The notes: generated by a model not told the origin, from the letters alone. Shown: positions 18,953 through 29,030, numbered from the stretch's first letter. The stretch is 64,000 nucleotides of DNA from Pseudonocardia kunmingensis (GCF_006716445.1 NZ_VFPA01000001.1:2604001-2668000); one strand, 5' to 3'. Translations and numbers: made by a program.

Positions 18953-19395
18953 GAGCTGTGGTACTCCTCGAACGCAGCAACGGCACCCCGGAAGGACGCT
19001 ACTCGCTGTGTCTGATAGGTCCGTTCGGGGGAACGGGTCGGTGGGGTCGACCACGCGGATGGGGACGCTCTGAACTCGGGCTATACTTTGCCAGCTCTGT
19101 CCGAGAGCGCACGTGCGCCGTCGCGATCGTACCGGATCCGAAGGGCGTCGCCCTTCCCCAGAGGGCGCGTGTCGGAGCGGAGCGCGCACGATGCGGACCG
19201 GGACACCCGACCGGTCCGACCCCGACCGAAGGCGCGACGGACCCACCCGATGCTCTTGCTCCCCGGGCTGCCCGCCCGAACGCGGCCATCCACCGCCCAC
19301 GGGCCGCAGCTCGTCCCGCCCACCCTCGCGCGCGGGGGTCGGCGCGTGCCAGAGTTCGACAGATCGTCGCCGGCAATCCTCAGGGGGACGTTGAC
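18953..19395. promoter_or_regulatory. Divergent promoter region between XPB helicase and conservon
   Basis: 443 bases without a gene. A TATACT hexamer at 19082-19087 is the only clear -10-like element and would give a leader of about 300 bases for the conservon; no convincing -35 pairs with it. A small hairpin (CCGTTCGGGGGAACGG) lies near 19021. No operator palindrome was recognised. Confidence 0.45.
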
Positions 19396-22300
19396 GTGAC
19401 CAGCATCGAGACCGGGCACTCCTGGTCCGAGCGGCTGAACCCGCGCAACTGGACGCTGACCTGGAAGCTGGTGGTGGTCGGCCTCGTGCCCGCCCTGCTG
19501 GCGCTGGTCCTGGGCGTCCTGCGCGTCACCGACCAGGCGGGCCAGGCGTCCGAGCTCGGCGACAGCACCCGGCTGCTCGCGGTCCAGGAGCGGGTGGCGG
19601 CCGCGGCCGACTCACTGCGCCAGGAACGCCACGAGGCCACGCTGTTCGTGGCGGGCGGCCGCTCGGGCGACCGCGGCGTCCTCGAGATCGGCTTCGGGCA
19701 GGCCGACGGCGAGATCGAGGGCATGCTCGGCGCCGTCCGCGGCGTGGAGGAGCTCGGCGCCACCACCGCCTCCACACTGCAGCGCACCGAGGGCGAGGTC
19801 TCGCAGCTGCAGGTGCTGCGCGACGACGTCACCGACAACCCGGCCGTCGACGCCCACCAGCTCCGCACCCGCTACGACGCGGTCGTCGCGAGCGTCGACG
19901 TGCTCGACCGCGCCCTGCTGCGCGAGCTGCGCACGCCGAACGTCGCGGGCATCGCCGACGCGCTGTCGGCCGTCACCGACGCGCGCGAGCAGCTGGCCGT
20001 GCAGCACACGGTGCTCGGCGCCGCGATCCGCGCGGGCAGCCTGTCGCCGCAGGACGCCAACGAGATCGCCACCGACAGCGAGCTGGCCGGGGCCATCGGC
20101 GAGTACCGGGCGGCGCTGACGCCCGAGCAGCTCACCCGCTTCGGCAGCTTCCTCGACGACGCCGCCAACGCGCAGCGCGAGCGGCTCGTGGCGGCGATCC
20201 TCGCCACTCCGCCGGGCCAGCCGATCGCGCTGGCCCCCGCCGAGTGGGACACCGCCTACAACGGCTCACGCGCGGGCGCGGACCGCACCTCCGACCTGCT
20301 GCGCGACGAGCTCATGGCGGCGAGCGTCGCGGCCGAGGAGCAGGCCAGCAACCTGGCCGGTGTCAACTCGGTGGTCCTGATGCTCGGCCTGCTGATCGGC
20401 ATCGCGGTCGCGGTGCTGATCGCCCGGGCGCTGATCCGGTCGCTGCGGGTGCTGCGCACGTCCGCGCTCGACGTCGCCGAGCGGCGCCTGCCGCTCGCGG
20501 TCGAGAGCATGCGCGCCGGGCAGTCGCCCGACGTCGCCGTGGATCCCGTCCCGCTCACCGGGCGCGACGAGGTCGGCCAGGTGGCCCGCGCGTTCGACGC
20601 CGTGCACGGGCAGGCGGTCCGCCTCGCGGCCGACCAGGCCGCCCTGCAGGCGGGCGTCAGCGCGATGTTCGTCAACCTCTCCCGCCGCAGCCAGGCGCTG
20701 GTCGAGCGCCAGCTGCAGCTGATCGAGCAGCTGGAGAGCAACGAGCAGGACGCCGACCAGCTGTCCAACCTGTTCCAGCTCGACCACCTCGCCACCCGCA
20801 TGCGGCGCAACAGCGAGAACCTGCTGGTCCTCGCGGGCACCGACCTCGCCAAGCGCAACATCGCGCCGGTGCCGATGGTCGACGTGCTGCGGGCCGCGGT
20901 CTCCGAGGTCGAGTCCTACCAGCGCATCGTCGTGCAGACGCCGCCCACGGCCACGGTCGCCGGCCGCGCCGCCTCCGACGTCGTGCACCTGCTCGCCGAG
21001 CTGCTCGACAACGCCACCAACTTCTCCCCGCCCGACTCGCAGGTGGTCATGAGCACCGCCCGCACCACCGACGGCGCGATCGTCGTGGAGATCGCCGACC
21101 GCGGCGTCGGCATGGCCGAGCACGAGCTGAACGACGCCAACATGCGCCTCGGCGGACCGTCCTCGGTGGACGTCTCGGCGTCGCGGCGGATGGGCCTGTT
21201 CGTGGTCGGTCGCCTCGCGGCCCGCCACGGCATCGGCGTGCGCCTGTCCACCTCGTCGGCCGGTGGCCAGGGCTCCGGCCTCACCGCGTCGGTCACGGTG
21301 CCCGCGCACCTGATCCCGAGCATCGAGCCGGTCGAGGTCAGCCGCACCGCGAGCCTCCCGCTCGCCGCGGGGGCCGCGGGCGGGCGTCCCGGTGTGCCGC
21401 CGCAGCGCGGGGTCAACGGCGCCGCGCGCACGGGCGGGCTGTCGTCGCTGGTCGCCGGCACCGACGGCCCGGCCAACCCCACCGGCGTGTTCGACGCACC
21501 CGCAGCCGGCGACGGGCAGCTGTTCACCCCGCCGCCCAGCTCCAACGGCGCCACGCCGTCGCTGCCGAGCAGGCGCCCCGGGTCCACGCTGCGCCCGGGC
21601 GGCCCGCCCGTGCCGCCGGAGCGCGGGGAGCAGCCCGACCAGGGCGGCAGCCCCGAGCCCGCCGACCGGTCGGGCGACGAGCAGGCCCGCGAGGTCGCCG
21701 CGCAGGCCCGCCGTGACCAGGAGGCCGCGGCCCGCGCCGCCGCCGCACGTGCCGAGGAGTCGGGCCGGAGCGGCGGTCACCCGGAGTCCGGACGCCTCAA
21801 CGGGCACGCCGGACCCGGCCTCGAGAAGCGCCGCGAGGCCGACCCCGCGTCGTCCGACCGGCCCGCCGACGAGCGCGAGTCCCAGGCGCGCGTCGACCAG
21901 CAGCAGCCCACCGACCGGGGCGCCACCCGCAACGGGGCGGCGCAGGAACCGCCGGTCGACCAGCGCGGCAGCACGCCCGAGGGCGAGGCGTCCCACGGCG
22001 GTCAGACGCGCTCCGGCCTGCCCCGCCGCACGCCGGGTCGGCCCGACTGGCCCCGGGCGGAGGCCCCCGCCGAGGGGCAGCCGAACCTCTTCCAGTCCGG
22101 GCCGGCGAAGCCGGCCGCGGCGCAGCCCGCGGACGCGGAGGCCGCCCCGGCTCGTCCCGAACCGTTGCGGCCGCGCCCGGCCCCTGCGGACCGGCAAGGG
22201 CAGGACGGGGCGCACCGCGCGGACCGCTCCGGCACCGAGTCCGGCCGCTCCGGCACCGAGGCGCCCGCCGCGGAGCCGGTGCCGGCGCAGGATGCGCAGG

Positions 22301-23436
22301 AGGTCCCCGCGGAGCAGGGCCAGGAGGCCGCCGCCCCGCAGGCGGAGGCCGGGCAGCAGGTCGAGGACGCCGCCGATGTGGTGTCCCCGCCCACCATGCC
22401 GATGCCCACGGTGCGGCGCCCCGCGGCCGGCGCACCGGCGGCACCGGCTGGATCGGGGCCGGCCGCACCGGCTGGATCGGGGCCGGCCGCACCGCGGCCC
22501 ACCCCGCGGCCCACGCCTCGCCCGTTCCCGCAGCGCACCGGACCGGCCCCGCAGCCCGAGGCCCCGCGGCCGGCTCCCGCCCGCTCCGAGCCCGCCCGGC
22601 CCGAAACCGCCCGGCCCGAGACCGCCCGGCCCGAGACCGCCCGCTTCGAGCAGGCCAGGCCCGAGCAGGCCAGGCCCGAGCAGTCCAGGCCCGAGCAGGC
22701 CCAGCCCGCTCCTGCCGCCTCGGACGCCGAGGGGCTGTTCGCCCCCAACGTCCCGGTCATCGCCGAGCCCGGCCACGTGCCGGACGGCCGGCCGGAGGGG
22801 TCGGGCTTCGACCTCGGGGAGACCACGCCGATCTTCGAGGAGATCGCGTCGGCCTGGTTCCGGTCGAACCGGCCGATCCCGGTCAACTGGCAGACCGAGC
22901 AGGACGAGCGGCCCGGCCCGCCTCCCGCACCGCAGGCGCCCGCTGCGGCGCCCGCCCCGCCGCCGGCCCCGGCTCCGCGGCCCGCACCGGCACCGCGACC
23001 GACGCCCGCGCCGGCCCCTGCGCCGGCTCCGGCACCGCCGACGAGCGAGGTGCCCGTCACGGCGGCGGCGCCGGCAGGCGATGCCGACGCCGATGCGCAG
23101 GAGTTCGCGAGCACGGCCGACGAGGGGTGGCGTGCTGCCAGCGACGCCCTGGCCGAGCAGCCCGACGAGGTCACCGCGGCCGGGCTGCCGAAGCGCCGGC
23201 CGCGGGCCCGGCTGGTGCCCGGTAGCGCCGGATCGGCAGTGCTGGCCCCGCCTGCGACCACGGCGCGTAGTGCCGAGAACATCAGGGGGCGCCTCGCGAG
23301 CTACCAGCAGGGCGTTCGCCAGGGCCGCGAGAGCAGGATGCGCGGCTACCAGCAACAAGGATCATCGGTTCCCGGAGCCAACGGTGGCACGGGACCCGCC
23401 AACGCGGGTGGTAATCACGACGAGGAGTCCTCATGA
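19396..23436 (+). CDS. cvnA: Conservon sensor histidine kinase (CvnA-type) with very long Pro-rich tail
   Basis: A 1346-residue membrane kinase, the first conservon gene. TM1 lies near residues 24-44. An extracellular nitrate/nitrite-sensor-like helical domain (about 50-320) follows, then TM2 near 324-346 and a HAMP-like linker. The dimerisation helix carries [11 protein letters not shown] (His near 464), the ATPase N-box [12 protein letters not shown] (Asn near 539) and the G-box [10 protein letters not shown]. From about residue 640 to the end is some 700 residues of Pro/Ala/Glu/Arg-rich low complexity with short repeats ([18 protein letters not shown]). The GTG start has GGGGGA 7 bases upstream. 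The stop overlaps the next ATG as ATGA. CvnA proteins are thought to recruit the downstream Cvn proteins at the membrane. Confidence 0.95.
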   Translation: MTSIETGHSWSERLNPRNWTLTWKLVVVGLVPALLALVLGVLRVTDQAGQASELGDSTRLLAVQERVAAAADSLRQERHEATLFVAGGRSGDRGVLEIGFGQADGEIEGMLGAVRGVEELGATTASTLQRTEGEVSQLQVLRDDVTDNPAVDAHQLRTRYDAVVASVDVLDRALLRELRTPNVAGIADALSAVTDAREQLAVQHTVLGAAIRAGSLSPQDANEIATDSELAGAIGEYRAALTPEQLTRFGSFLDDAANAQRERLVAAILATPPGQPIALAPAEWDTAYNGSRAGADRTSDLLRDELMAASVAAEEQASNLAGVNSVVLMLGLLIGIAVAVLIARALIRSLRVLRTSALDVAERRLPLAVESMRAGQSPDVAVDPVPLTGRDEVGQVARAFDAVHGQAVRLAADQAALQAGVSAMFVNLSRRSQALVERQLQLIEQLESNEQDADQLSNLFQLDHLATRMRRNSENLLVLAGTDLAKRNIAPVPMVDVLRAAVSEVESYQRIVVQTPPTATVAGRAASDVVHLLAELLDNATNFSPPDSQVVMSTARTTDGAIVVEIADRGVGMAEHELNDANMRLGGPSSVDVSASRRMGLFVVGRLAARHGIGVRLSTSSAGGQGSGLTASVTVPAHLIPSIEPVEVSRTASLPLAAGAAGGRPGVPPQRGVNGAARTGGLSSLVAGTDGPANPTGVFDAPAAGDGQLFTPPPSSNGATPSLPSRRPGSTLRPGGPPVPPERGEQPDQGGSPEPADRSGDEQAREVAAQARRDQEAAARAAAARAEESGRSGGHPESGRLNGHAGPGLEKRREADPASSDRPADERESQARVDQQQPTDRGATRNGAAQEPPVDQRGSTPEGEASHGGQTRSGLPRRTPGRPDWPRAEAPAEGQPNLFQSGPAKPAAAQPADAEAAPARPEPLRPRPAPADRQGQDGAHRADRSGTESGRSGTEAPAAEPVPAQDAQEVPAEQGQEAAAPQAEAGQQVEDAADVVSPPTMPMPTVRRPAAGAPAAPAGSGPAAPAGSGPAAPRPTPRPTPRPFPQRTGPAPQPEAPRPAPARSEPARPETARPETARPETARFEQARPEQARPEQSRPEQAQPAPAASDAEGLFAPNVPVIAEPGHVPDGRPEGSGFDLGETTPIFEEIASAWFRSNRPIPVNWQTEQDERPGPPPAPQAPAAAPAPPPAPAPRPAPAPRPTPAPAPAPAPAPPTSEVPVTAAAPAGDADADAQEFASTADEGWRAASDALAEQPDEVTAAGLPKRRPRARLVPGSAGSAVLAPPATTARSAENIRGRLASYQQGVRQGRESRMRGYQQQGSSVPGANGGTGPANAGGNHDEESS

Positions 23437-23855
23437 CGGCACCGCAGGTCCAGCCGAGCCGGTTCGGGTGGCTTGTCACGAACTTCGCCGAGCGCGTGCC
23501 CGGGGTGGCACACGCGATCGTGGTGTCGGCCGACGGTCTGCTGCTCACGGCATCCGACCGGTTGCCGCGTGACCGCGCCGACCAGCTCGCCGCCGTCGCA
23601 TCCGGGCTCGTCAGCCTCACCCAGGGCGCGGCGCGGTGCTTCGACGCGGGCGGCGTGGTCCAGACCGTGGTCGAGATGGACCGTGGCATCGTGCTGCTGA
23701 TGTCGATCAGCGACGGTTCCTGCCTCGCCGTGCTGGCGTCACCGAGCTGTGACATCGGCCTGATCGGATACGAGATGACGCTGCTGGTCGACCGGGTCGG
23801 TCAGCTGCTCACGCCCGAGCTGCGCGCCGAACTGCAGGGCACCTTCGGCCGCTGA
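23433..23855 (+). CDS. cvnB: Roadblock/LC7-domain protein (CvnB-type)
   Basis: A 140-residue single roadblock/LC7 domain ([55 protein letters not shown]). Roadblock proteins dimerise and modulate Ras-like GTPases; in conservons CvnB is thought to regulate CvnD. Start-stop overlap with the kinase gene implies translational coupling. The two conserved cysteines (residues about 70 and 108) are visible but of unknown importance. The length is typical. Confidence 0.95.
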   Translation: MTAPQVQPSRFGWLVTNFAERVPGVAHAIVVSADGLLLTASDRLPRDRADQLAAVASGLVSLTQGAARCFDAGGVVQTVVEMDRGIVLLMSISDGSCLAVLASPSCDIGLIGYEMTLLVDRVGQLLTPELRAELQGTFGR

Positions 23856-23918
23856 GCGGCCAGGTCCGAACGTATCCGACAGGCAAGCCACCGACCGGCA
23901 GGAAGCAGGTGAGGTGCG

Positions 23919-24524
23919 ATGAGCTCCGGTCCCGACGACGAGCGCCGGCAACCCTCGGAGCCGACCTTCGCCGACGTCATGAACGGCTTCAGCTTCGACG
24001 CGAGCCGATCGTCGCGCCGCCGGAGGTGGGGTCGCAAACGCGGCTCCGAGACCGACGTGGTCGAGGAGACCGCCGAGGCACCCGCGCCTGCGCCTGCTCC
24101 CGCACCGCCGCCGGTCGTCCCCGGGCCGGCCACCGCTCCGATCGACATGCGCACCCTCGGCCCGGAGCACGGCGGCCAGGAGGGCGGTGCCGCCGCGGTC
24201 CGGCCGTATGCCTGGACCCGCGGACGTACGAAGTCCGGCCTCGACCTGGCGATCGAGACGCTCGTCTCCACCAGCCAACGCGGCCATGACCAGATGGGCC
24301 TGTTGCAGGTCGAGCACCGGGCAGTCGCGGAGCTCTGCGAGCAGACGCGATCGGTCGCCGAGGTGGCGGCCCTCCTGTCGATCCCGCTCGGTGTCGCCCG
24401 GGTGCTGTTGGGTGACATGGCGGGGCTCAACCTGGTGACCGTGCACCAGACCGCGACGAGCGCCGGCGACGCGCCGGACCTCGCACTGATGGAAAGGGTG
24501 TTGAGTGGACTCCGTCGGCTCTAG
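23919..24524 (+). CDS. cvnC: DUF742 protein (CvnC-type)
   Basis: A 201-residue protein. The first 100 residues are charged and Ala/Pro-rich linker. The DUF742 domain follows: VRPYAWTRGRTKSG near residue 95, LAIETLVSTS, and a winged-HTH-like stretch EHRAVAELCEQTRSVAEVAALL then IPLGVARVLLGDMAGLNLVTVH, ending LMERVLSGLRRL. CvnC is the third member of conservons and is thought to bridge kinase and GTPase. The N-terminal linker is longer than in many DUF742 proteins. The end overlaps the GTPase start by 20 bases. Confidence 0.94.
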   Translation: MSSGPDDERRQPSEPTFADVMNGFSFDASRSSRRRRWGRKRGSETDVVEETAEAPAPAPAPAPPPVVPGPATAPIDMRTLGPEHGGQEGGAAAVRPYAWTRGRTKSGLDLAIETLVSTSQRGHDQMGLLQVEHRAVAELCEQTRSVAEVAALLSIPLGVARVLLGDMAGLNLVTVHQTATSAGDAPDLALMERVLSGLRRL

Positions 24525-25116
24525 TTACCCCGGCCGGCCCCCGGCGATCGCCACCGCGGCGACGATCTCGGCCAAGATCGTGGTAGCCGGTGGATTCGGC
24601 GTGGGTAAGACCACGTTCGTCGGCTCGGTGTCCGAGATCATGCCGCTCACCACCGAGGCCGTCATGACCGAGGCCAGCGCGGGCGTCGACGACCTCGCGG
24701 CCACGCCGAACAAGCAGACCACCACGGTCGCGATGGACTTCGGTCGCGTCTCGCTCGACGCCGAACTGATCCTCTACCTGTTCGGCACGCCGGGCCAGCA
24801 CCGGTTCTGGTTCATGTGGGACGACCTGGTCAAGGGCGCGATCGGCGCGGTGGTCCTCGTCGACACCCGGCGCCTGGCCGACTCGTTCGCCGCGATCGAC
24901 TTCTTCGAGGACCGCGGGCTGCCCTACATCGTGGGCCTGAACTGCTTCGACGGCCTGCTGCAGCACCGCATCGAGGACGTCCGCGAGGCGATGTCGATCG
25001 ACCCCGCGATCCCGATCGTCAGCTGCGACGCCCGCAACCGGCAGTCCACGAAGCAGACGCTCATCACGCTCGTGGAGCACGCGATGCACCACCGGATGAC
25101 CGCCGGCGCCCGCTGA
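24505..25116 (+). CDS. cvnD: Ras-like GTP-binding protein (CvnD-type)
   Basis: A 203-residue small GTPase. The P-loop is GGFGVGKTT near residue 30, switch II is the characteristic LFGTPGQHRFWFMWDDL near 92, and the base-recognition region is VGLNCFDG, replacing classical NKxD as is usual for actinobacterial CvnD. GTG start within the cvnC end. Conservon GTPases act as membrane-associated switches controlled by the roadblock protein and receptor kinase; in Streptomyces some affect development and antibiotic production. No cytochrome P450 (cvnE-like) gene follows, so this is a four-gene conservon. Confidence 0.95.
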   Translation: MDSVGSSYPGRPPAIATAATISAKIVVAGGFGVGKTTFVGSVSEIMPLTTEAVMTEASAGVDDLAATPNKQTTTVAMDFGRVSLDAELILYLFGTPGQHRFWFMWDDLVKGAIGAVVLVDTRRLADSFAAIDFFEDRGLPYIVGLNCFDGLLQHRIEDVREAMSIDPAIPIVSCDARNRQSTKQTLITLVEHAMHHRMTAGAR

Positions 25117-25128
25117 TTCCCGGCGCCG

Positions 25129-25157
25129 CTCGCGGGCCTCGTCCCGAGGTCCGCGAG
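25129..25157 (+). terminator. Hairpin between the conservon and the Rv0862c-like gene
   Basis: CTCGCGG-G-CCTCG, a short TCCC loop, then CGAGG-T-CCGCGAG; one internal mismatch. It lies 13 bases after the GTPase stop, between convergent genes. Confidence 0.7.
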
Positions 25158-25212
25158 CCGGCCGCCGCACGGCGGAGGCGGTCAGACCCCCGCTTGAGCG
25201 AAGCGGAGGCAG

Positions 25213-27447
25213 TCAGACGGAGTCCTCCACCATCGCGATGCTCGTGATGCGGTGCAGCGGCACGCGGTGCACGGCGCCGTCCACGGCGTCGCGGCCCTCC
25301 ACCACGCCGCCACCGATGCTCTGCGGTTCCAGCACGCGCTCCCCCGCCACGCCGTGCCCGTCGACGAAGCCGATCCAGACGGCGCGCCGGGCCGCCGCGG
25401 CGGCGCGGAGCAGGTCGAGCGTGGAGCCGTTCGTCGTGACCGGGGCCGCGGTGCCGCGCCGCACGCCGGCCGTCGCGTCTCCCGATCGCATGCGCGCCAC
25501 GAGCGCCGCGAGCTGGTCGGCGCCCGGTTCGGGAGGTCCGCTGCGGGAGGCCGCCCGGCGCCGCGGTGAGGTCCGCCGGCCGCGGTCGGTGAGGTCGAGC
25601 ACGCCACCGCCGGTGTCCTCGGCGGCCGGGCTGAAGCCGGCGGCCCGCAGACCGTCCATCAGCTCGACGAGCGGGAGCGGGGAGACGAGCACGGTGGGCG
25701 CGATGCGCCGCAGCTCGAGCGGAGGGCTGTCGGGGTGGGCCAGCACCTCGGCGATGAGCACCTCGTCGTCCGAGCGCAGGAACGACGCCGCGGCGCCCCC
25801 GCGCAGCTGCCCGTGCCGACGCGCGACGTCGTCCACCAGGTAGGTCAGGCCCTGCGGCACGGGGGTGGCCGACCGCCGGGCGAACAGCTCGTGCAGGTCG
25901 GCGGCGGAGCGGCCCGCATCCAGTGCGCGGCGCACGGTGGCCTCGGTGAAGCGGTAGACCGTGGCCCCACCCGCCGACTCGACCTCGCCCACCAGGTCGA
26001 GCTCGCGCGCCAGCGCCGTCTCCAGCGGGCCAGGGGCCACGGCGGTGAGGTCGGCCTGCAGGAGCACGTGGCCCACCGGCTCGGGCAGCGTGGCCCGCAG
26101 GGCGGCCACGATCCGGTCCGGGTTGTCGAGCAGGGCCCGGCCCGGCGCGGTCAGCGCGTCCAGCGCCACCACGCCCAGCACCGTGGCCTCGGCGAGCACC
26201 CAGTCGACCACCTCGTCGCGCAGCCGGCCGCCGCGGCGCGGCGCGCGCCAGGCGAGCAGGTCGGCCAGCGCCCCGGCGGACGCGGGCGCGGTGCCCGGCG
26301 GCAGCTCGGCGAGCCCGGCGAGCACCCGGCGCCGGTCGCGCGGGGCCAGCGGGCGGCGCACGCCGTCGGAGAGGGCGGAGATCGGGCGGCCGGCGTCGTC
26401 CTTGCGACCGACGAGACCGGGCATCCGGGCCATGTCGAGCCACGTGCGTGCCAGCGCCGACCAGCGCACCTCCGGCCCGCCCGCGCCCCACACGTCGGCG
26501 GTCGTGGTGGGCACCCAGTCCGGCGCCACGCCGTCGCTCTCCCCCACGAGGTCGGCCGCGAGCGCGAGCTCGACGAGCAGCGCGGCCATCGTCTCGTCGG
26601 TGTCCATCTCCCGGGCGGCGCGGCGCAGCTCGCGCACGCCGAGCCCGCCGGAGCGCAGCACGGGAGGCGGGGTGCGGCCCCAGAACGCGATGAGCAGGTC
26701 GAGCCTGCGCAGCACCTCGAGCGCGGCACCGCCGGCCGTCCGGTCGACGACGTCGGCGCCGCGGTCCCGCGCCCCGATGTCCGGGGGTGCGACCGGCACC
26801 GCGCCCATCGGCCGGTCCCCGCGCAGGGCCAGCCCGACCTGGCGGGGCAGCTCGACGGTCTCCGGATCCACCCGCAGCAGCAGCCCGCGCGCGAGCAGCC
26901 GCCCGACCGGGCTGTCGGGGTCCGAGCCGGCCCGGCTGCGCCCGATCGGCGGCCCCGCGGCGAGGGCGTCGAGCACCCGGCGTTCCTCGGGGGTGACGGC
27001 GGCGAGCAGCTCGGGCAGCGCCGAGGAGCCCGCGGGGCCGGTGGCCGGCCTGCCCAGGCCGCCCGGGTGGCGCGGCACCACCTCGCGGGCGGCGGGCACG
27101 AGCGAGATCCCCTCGTCGGGCCCCCACAGCAGCGCGCGCTCGCGCAGGGCCCGCAGCGCCCGGTCGAGGGCCTCGGCGGGGACGTCCGGGCCCAGCAGGC
27201 GGCGGAGCTCGTCGAGCGGCACGGGCGCGGTGTCGGCGCCGGCGACGACGGCCGCTTCCAGCACGGCCAGCGTCAGCGAGTCGAGGTCGTCGCACGCCCG
27301 GTGCACCGAGGCCCGGATGCCGGCCCGCGTGGCGAGCACGACGAGGTCCGCGGGCGGGGGCACGCCGAGGTCGGGGCGCAGCCGCAGCAACGCGGCGAGC
27401 GTCTCGTCGTCCTGGGCGCGAAGCCAGTCCACCAGCGAGTCGGGCAT
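25213..27447 (-). CDS. Helicase-associated (XPB/Ssl2-like C-terminal domain) protein, Rv0862c homologue
   Basis: A 744-residue protein of the actinobacterial family that accompanies the XPB helicase. It begins MPDSLVDWLRAQDDETLAALL. It has no Walker A motif. An XPB/Ssl2-like domain near residues 455-590 includes HVLLQADLTAVAPGPLE and TYLVDDVARRHGQLRGGAAA, then DDEVLIAEVLAHPDS. The C-terminal 75 residues resemble a WYL-like module (RRAVWIGFVDGHGVAGERVLEP, VHRVPLHRITSIAM). In M. tuberculosis Rv0862c adjoins ercc3; here a conservon separates the two. The role is unknown and a partnership with XPB is inferred from conserved neighbourhood. Confidence 0.88.
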   Translation of the reverse strand: MPDSLVDWLRAQDDETLAALLRLRPDLGVPPPADLVVLATRAGIRASVHRACDDLDSLTLAVLEAAVVAGADTAPVPLDELRRLLGPDVPAEALDRALRALRERALLWGPDEGISLVPAAREVVPRHPGGLGRPATGPAGSSALPELLAAVTPEERRVLDALAAGPPIGRSRAGSDPDSPVGRLLARGLLLRVDPETVELPRQVGLALRGDRPMGAVPVAPPDIGARDRGADVVDRTAGGAALEVLRRLDLLIAFWGRTPPPVLRSGGLGVRELRRAAREMDTDETMAALLVELALAADLVGESDGVAPDWVPTTTADVWGAGGPEVRWSALARTWLDMARMPGLVGRKDDAGRPISALSDGVRRPLAPRDRRRVLAGLAELPPGTAPASAGALADLLAWRAPRRGGRLRDEVVDWVLAEATVLGVVALDALTAPGRALLDNPDRIVAALRATLPEPVGHVLLQADLTAVAPGPLETALARELDLVGEVESAGGATVYRFTEATVRRALDAGRSAADLHELFARRSATPVPQGLTYLVDDVARRHGQLRGGAAASFLRSDDEVLIAEVLAHPDSPPLELRRIAPTVLVSPLPLVELMDGLRAAGFSPAAEDTGGGVLDLTDRGRRTSPRRRAASRSGPPEPGADQLAALVARMRSGDATAGVRRGTAAPVTTNGSTLDLLRAAAAARRAVWIGFVDGHGVAGERVLEPQSIGGGVVEGRDAVDGAVHRVPLHRITSIAMVEDSV

Positions 27448-27597
27448 CAGGTCCACGGTAGTCGGCGGCGCCAGGACGGGGTCGAGCGTGTACGCGCACT
27501 CAGCGGGCGGGCCCACCCGGACGGTCCGGGCCCCTGAGGTAGGCCAGCACGGCGAGGACCCTTCGGTGGGTGTCGGCGGTGGGCGGCAGGGCGGTGG

Positions 27598-28167
27598 GTG
27601 ACCCGCCAGGGATTCACGGACGCCGGCCTCGCCCTGCGCCTGCGCGCGAGCCCCAGCTCGTACCTCGTGGCGTGGCTCGGCCTGCCCGGGTGGGCGTTCG
27701 TCATACTCCTGCTCCTCCTCGTCCCCCTGCTCACCCCGGTCTACTGGGGCGAGGAGTTCGGCTGGACCGGCTACCTGCGGATGCGGCTGTTCCCCGGGCG
27801 GCCGCTCCGGGCGACCCTCGCCACCGGCCTGGTGTGGGCGGTCTGGCACTACCCGCTGGCCTTCGTCGGCTACATCCGTTTCGACGTCGTCCCGCTCGGC
27901 CTGCTGATCTGGACGTGCTCGTTCCTCGCCCAGCAGGTGCTGTTGAGCTGGTTGCGCATCCGCAGCGGCAGCATCTGGCCGACGAGCCTCGCGCACGCCG
28001 GGAACAACATGGTCCTGGCGCTGCTGACCGGCGACGTCCTCACCGCGGGCCGGCTCGACGACACCACCCACGCGCTCGTCATGGCCATCCCGACGGCGGT
28101 GGTGGCCGCGTGGATCGTCGCGACCGGCCGGCTCGCCACCCCACACGGACCCGCGCGCCGGCGGTGA
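27598..28167 (+). CDS. CPBP-type intramembrane protease, possibly N-terminally truncated
   Basis: About 189 residues from a GTG. The CPBP (CAAX protease/bacteriocin-processing) motifs are visible: EEFGWTGYL near residue 51 (motif 1), VWAVWHYP near 80 (motif 2), and SLAHAGNN near 138. Catalytic residues Glu-Glu and the His residues are present. Family members usually have 230-300 residues with extra N-terminal membrane helices; here the protein opens in what is normally a mid-protein region (FTDAGLALRL), so a 5' deletion is likely. In-frame sequence upstream is open but low complexity. It may be functional or a remnant. Confidence 0.72.
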   Translation: MTRQGFTDAGLALRLRASPSSYLVAWLGLPGWAFVILLLLLVPLLTPVYWGEEFGWTGYLRMRLFPGRPLRATLATGLVWAVWHYPLAFVGYIRFDVVPLGLLIWTCSFLAQQVLLSWLRIRSGSIWPTSLAHAGNNMVLALLTGDVLTAGRLDDTTHALVMAIPTAVVAAWIVATGRLATPHGPARRR

Positions 28168-28254
28168 TCCACCCCGGTGTTCACGCCGCGTCGACGCGGC
28201 CGCGACCGGTACGGGATACTCGGGGAGGACCCACCACAGCACCAGGAGGACACC

Positions 28255-28428
28255 GTGGCCGAGCGTTCCCGCCGGATCGACCCCACGTGGCCGGACCTGC
28301 CCGACGGCGAGCACCCGGTCACCGAACTCGCGAGCCCCCTGCAGGGCTCCCTCTCGCCGTTCGGCGACGTGGAGTTCCCGCTGGACGAGGTGCCGTACGT
28401 GCACCCCGTCACGGAGATCAACAAATAG
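28255..28428 (+). CDS. Small conserved actinobacterial protein, Rv0863 homologue
   Basis: A 57-residue acidic soluble protein (RIDPTWPDLPDGEHPVTELA ... DEVPYVHPVTEINK). The GTG start follows AGGAGGA at 28243-28249, a near-ideal ribosome site. It matches the small ORF between Rv0862c and moaC2 in M. tuberculosis. No domain or function is known. A longer in-frame reading from 28177 exists, but the ribosome site and the conservation of only the last 57 residues favour the short form. Its stop overlaps the start region of the MobA-like gene. Confidence 0.85.
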   Translation: MAERSRRIDPTWPDLPDGEHPVTELASPLQGSLSPFGDVEFPLDEVPYVHPVTEINK

Positions 28429-29030
28429 CGGGTCGCCCGCCGGCCGGCCTGCTCCTCGCGGCCGGCGCCGGCCGCCGGATGGGCAGGCCGAAGGCGCTCG
28501 TGACCCTCGGCGGGCAGCCGCTCGTCCGGCGCGCGCTGCGCGTGCTGGACGACGGCGGCTGCGCGCCGCTGCTGGTCGTGCTGGGCGCCGCCGCGGACGA
28601 GGTGCGCGGCCTCCTGCCGGCGGGCGTGCAGCCGGTGCCGGCTCCGGACTGGGCCGAGGGCATGGGCGCGTCGTTGCGCGCCGGGCTGGACGCCGTCGCC
28701 GCGATCGACCCGGCACCGGACGCGGTGCTCGTGCACCTGGTGGACCTGCCCGGGGTCACCGCCGACGCCGTGGCGCGCCTGGCCGCCCGCAGCGGCCCCG
28801 ACGCGCTGGTGCGCGCCGCGTACGACGGGCGCCCGGCACACCCGGTCCTGATCGGCCGCGCGCACTGGCCGGGCGTGCGCGCATCGGCCGCCGGCGACGC
28901 CGGCGCGCGCGGCTACCTGGCCGGCCACCCCGCCCTGGAGCTGCTGGAGTGCGGCGACGTGTCGACGCCGGACGACGTGGACACGCAGGAGCACCTGTCG
29001 CGCTGGGCCGGAAACACCGTGGAGCCATAG
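28425..29030 (+). CDS. MobA/MocA-like molybdenum cofactor nucleotidyltransferase
   Basis: About 201 residues. The nucleotide-binding motif LLLAAGAGRRMGRPKALV lies near residues 9-26, and HLVDLPGVTADAV, with the metal-binding Asp, near 105. This is the MocA/MobA-like family that attaches CMP or GMP to molybdopterin, fitting the neighbouring moa genes and the later xdhC. The start is odd: conservation begins within a few codons of the preceding stop, and no ATG, GTG or TTG is available there. An ATA at 28425 would give an ATAG overlap exactly where ATGA is expected. The last codons (TVEP, stop) lie inside a family A palindrome. Confidence 0.88.
   Translation: MAGRPPAGLLLAAGAGRRMGRPKALVTLGGQPLVRRALRVLDDGGCAPLLVVLGAAADEVRGLLPAGVQPVPAPDWAEGMGASLRAGLDAVAAIDPAPDAVLVHLVDLPGVTADAVARLAARSGPDALVRAAYDGRPAHPVLIGRAHWPGVRASAAGDAGARGYLAGHPALELLECGDVSTPDDVDTQEHLSRWAGNTVEP

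Noticed and set aside
22430..22720. Short tandem repeats in the conservon kinase tail considered as a CRISPR array
   Set aside because: Units are in-frame coding repeats ([10 protein letters not shown]) of 15-24 bases with no spacers.
20266..23358. A 1030-residue minus-strand open frame antisense to the conservon kinase
   Set aside because: Low-complexity Gly/Arg/Leu-rich translation, and the plus-strand kinase motifs are unambiguous.
27450..27600. Possible C-terminal gene fragment on the minus strand (THRRVLAVLAYLRGPD)
   Set aside because: The frame is closed by a stop about 35 codons upstream, has no start, and no family was recognised.
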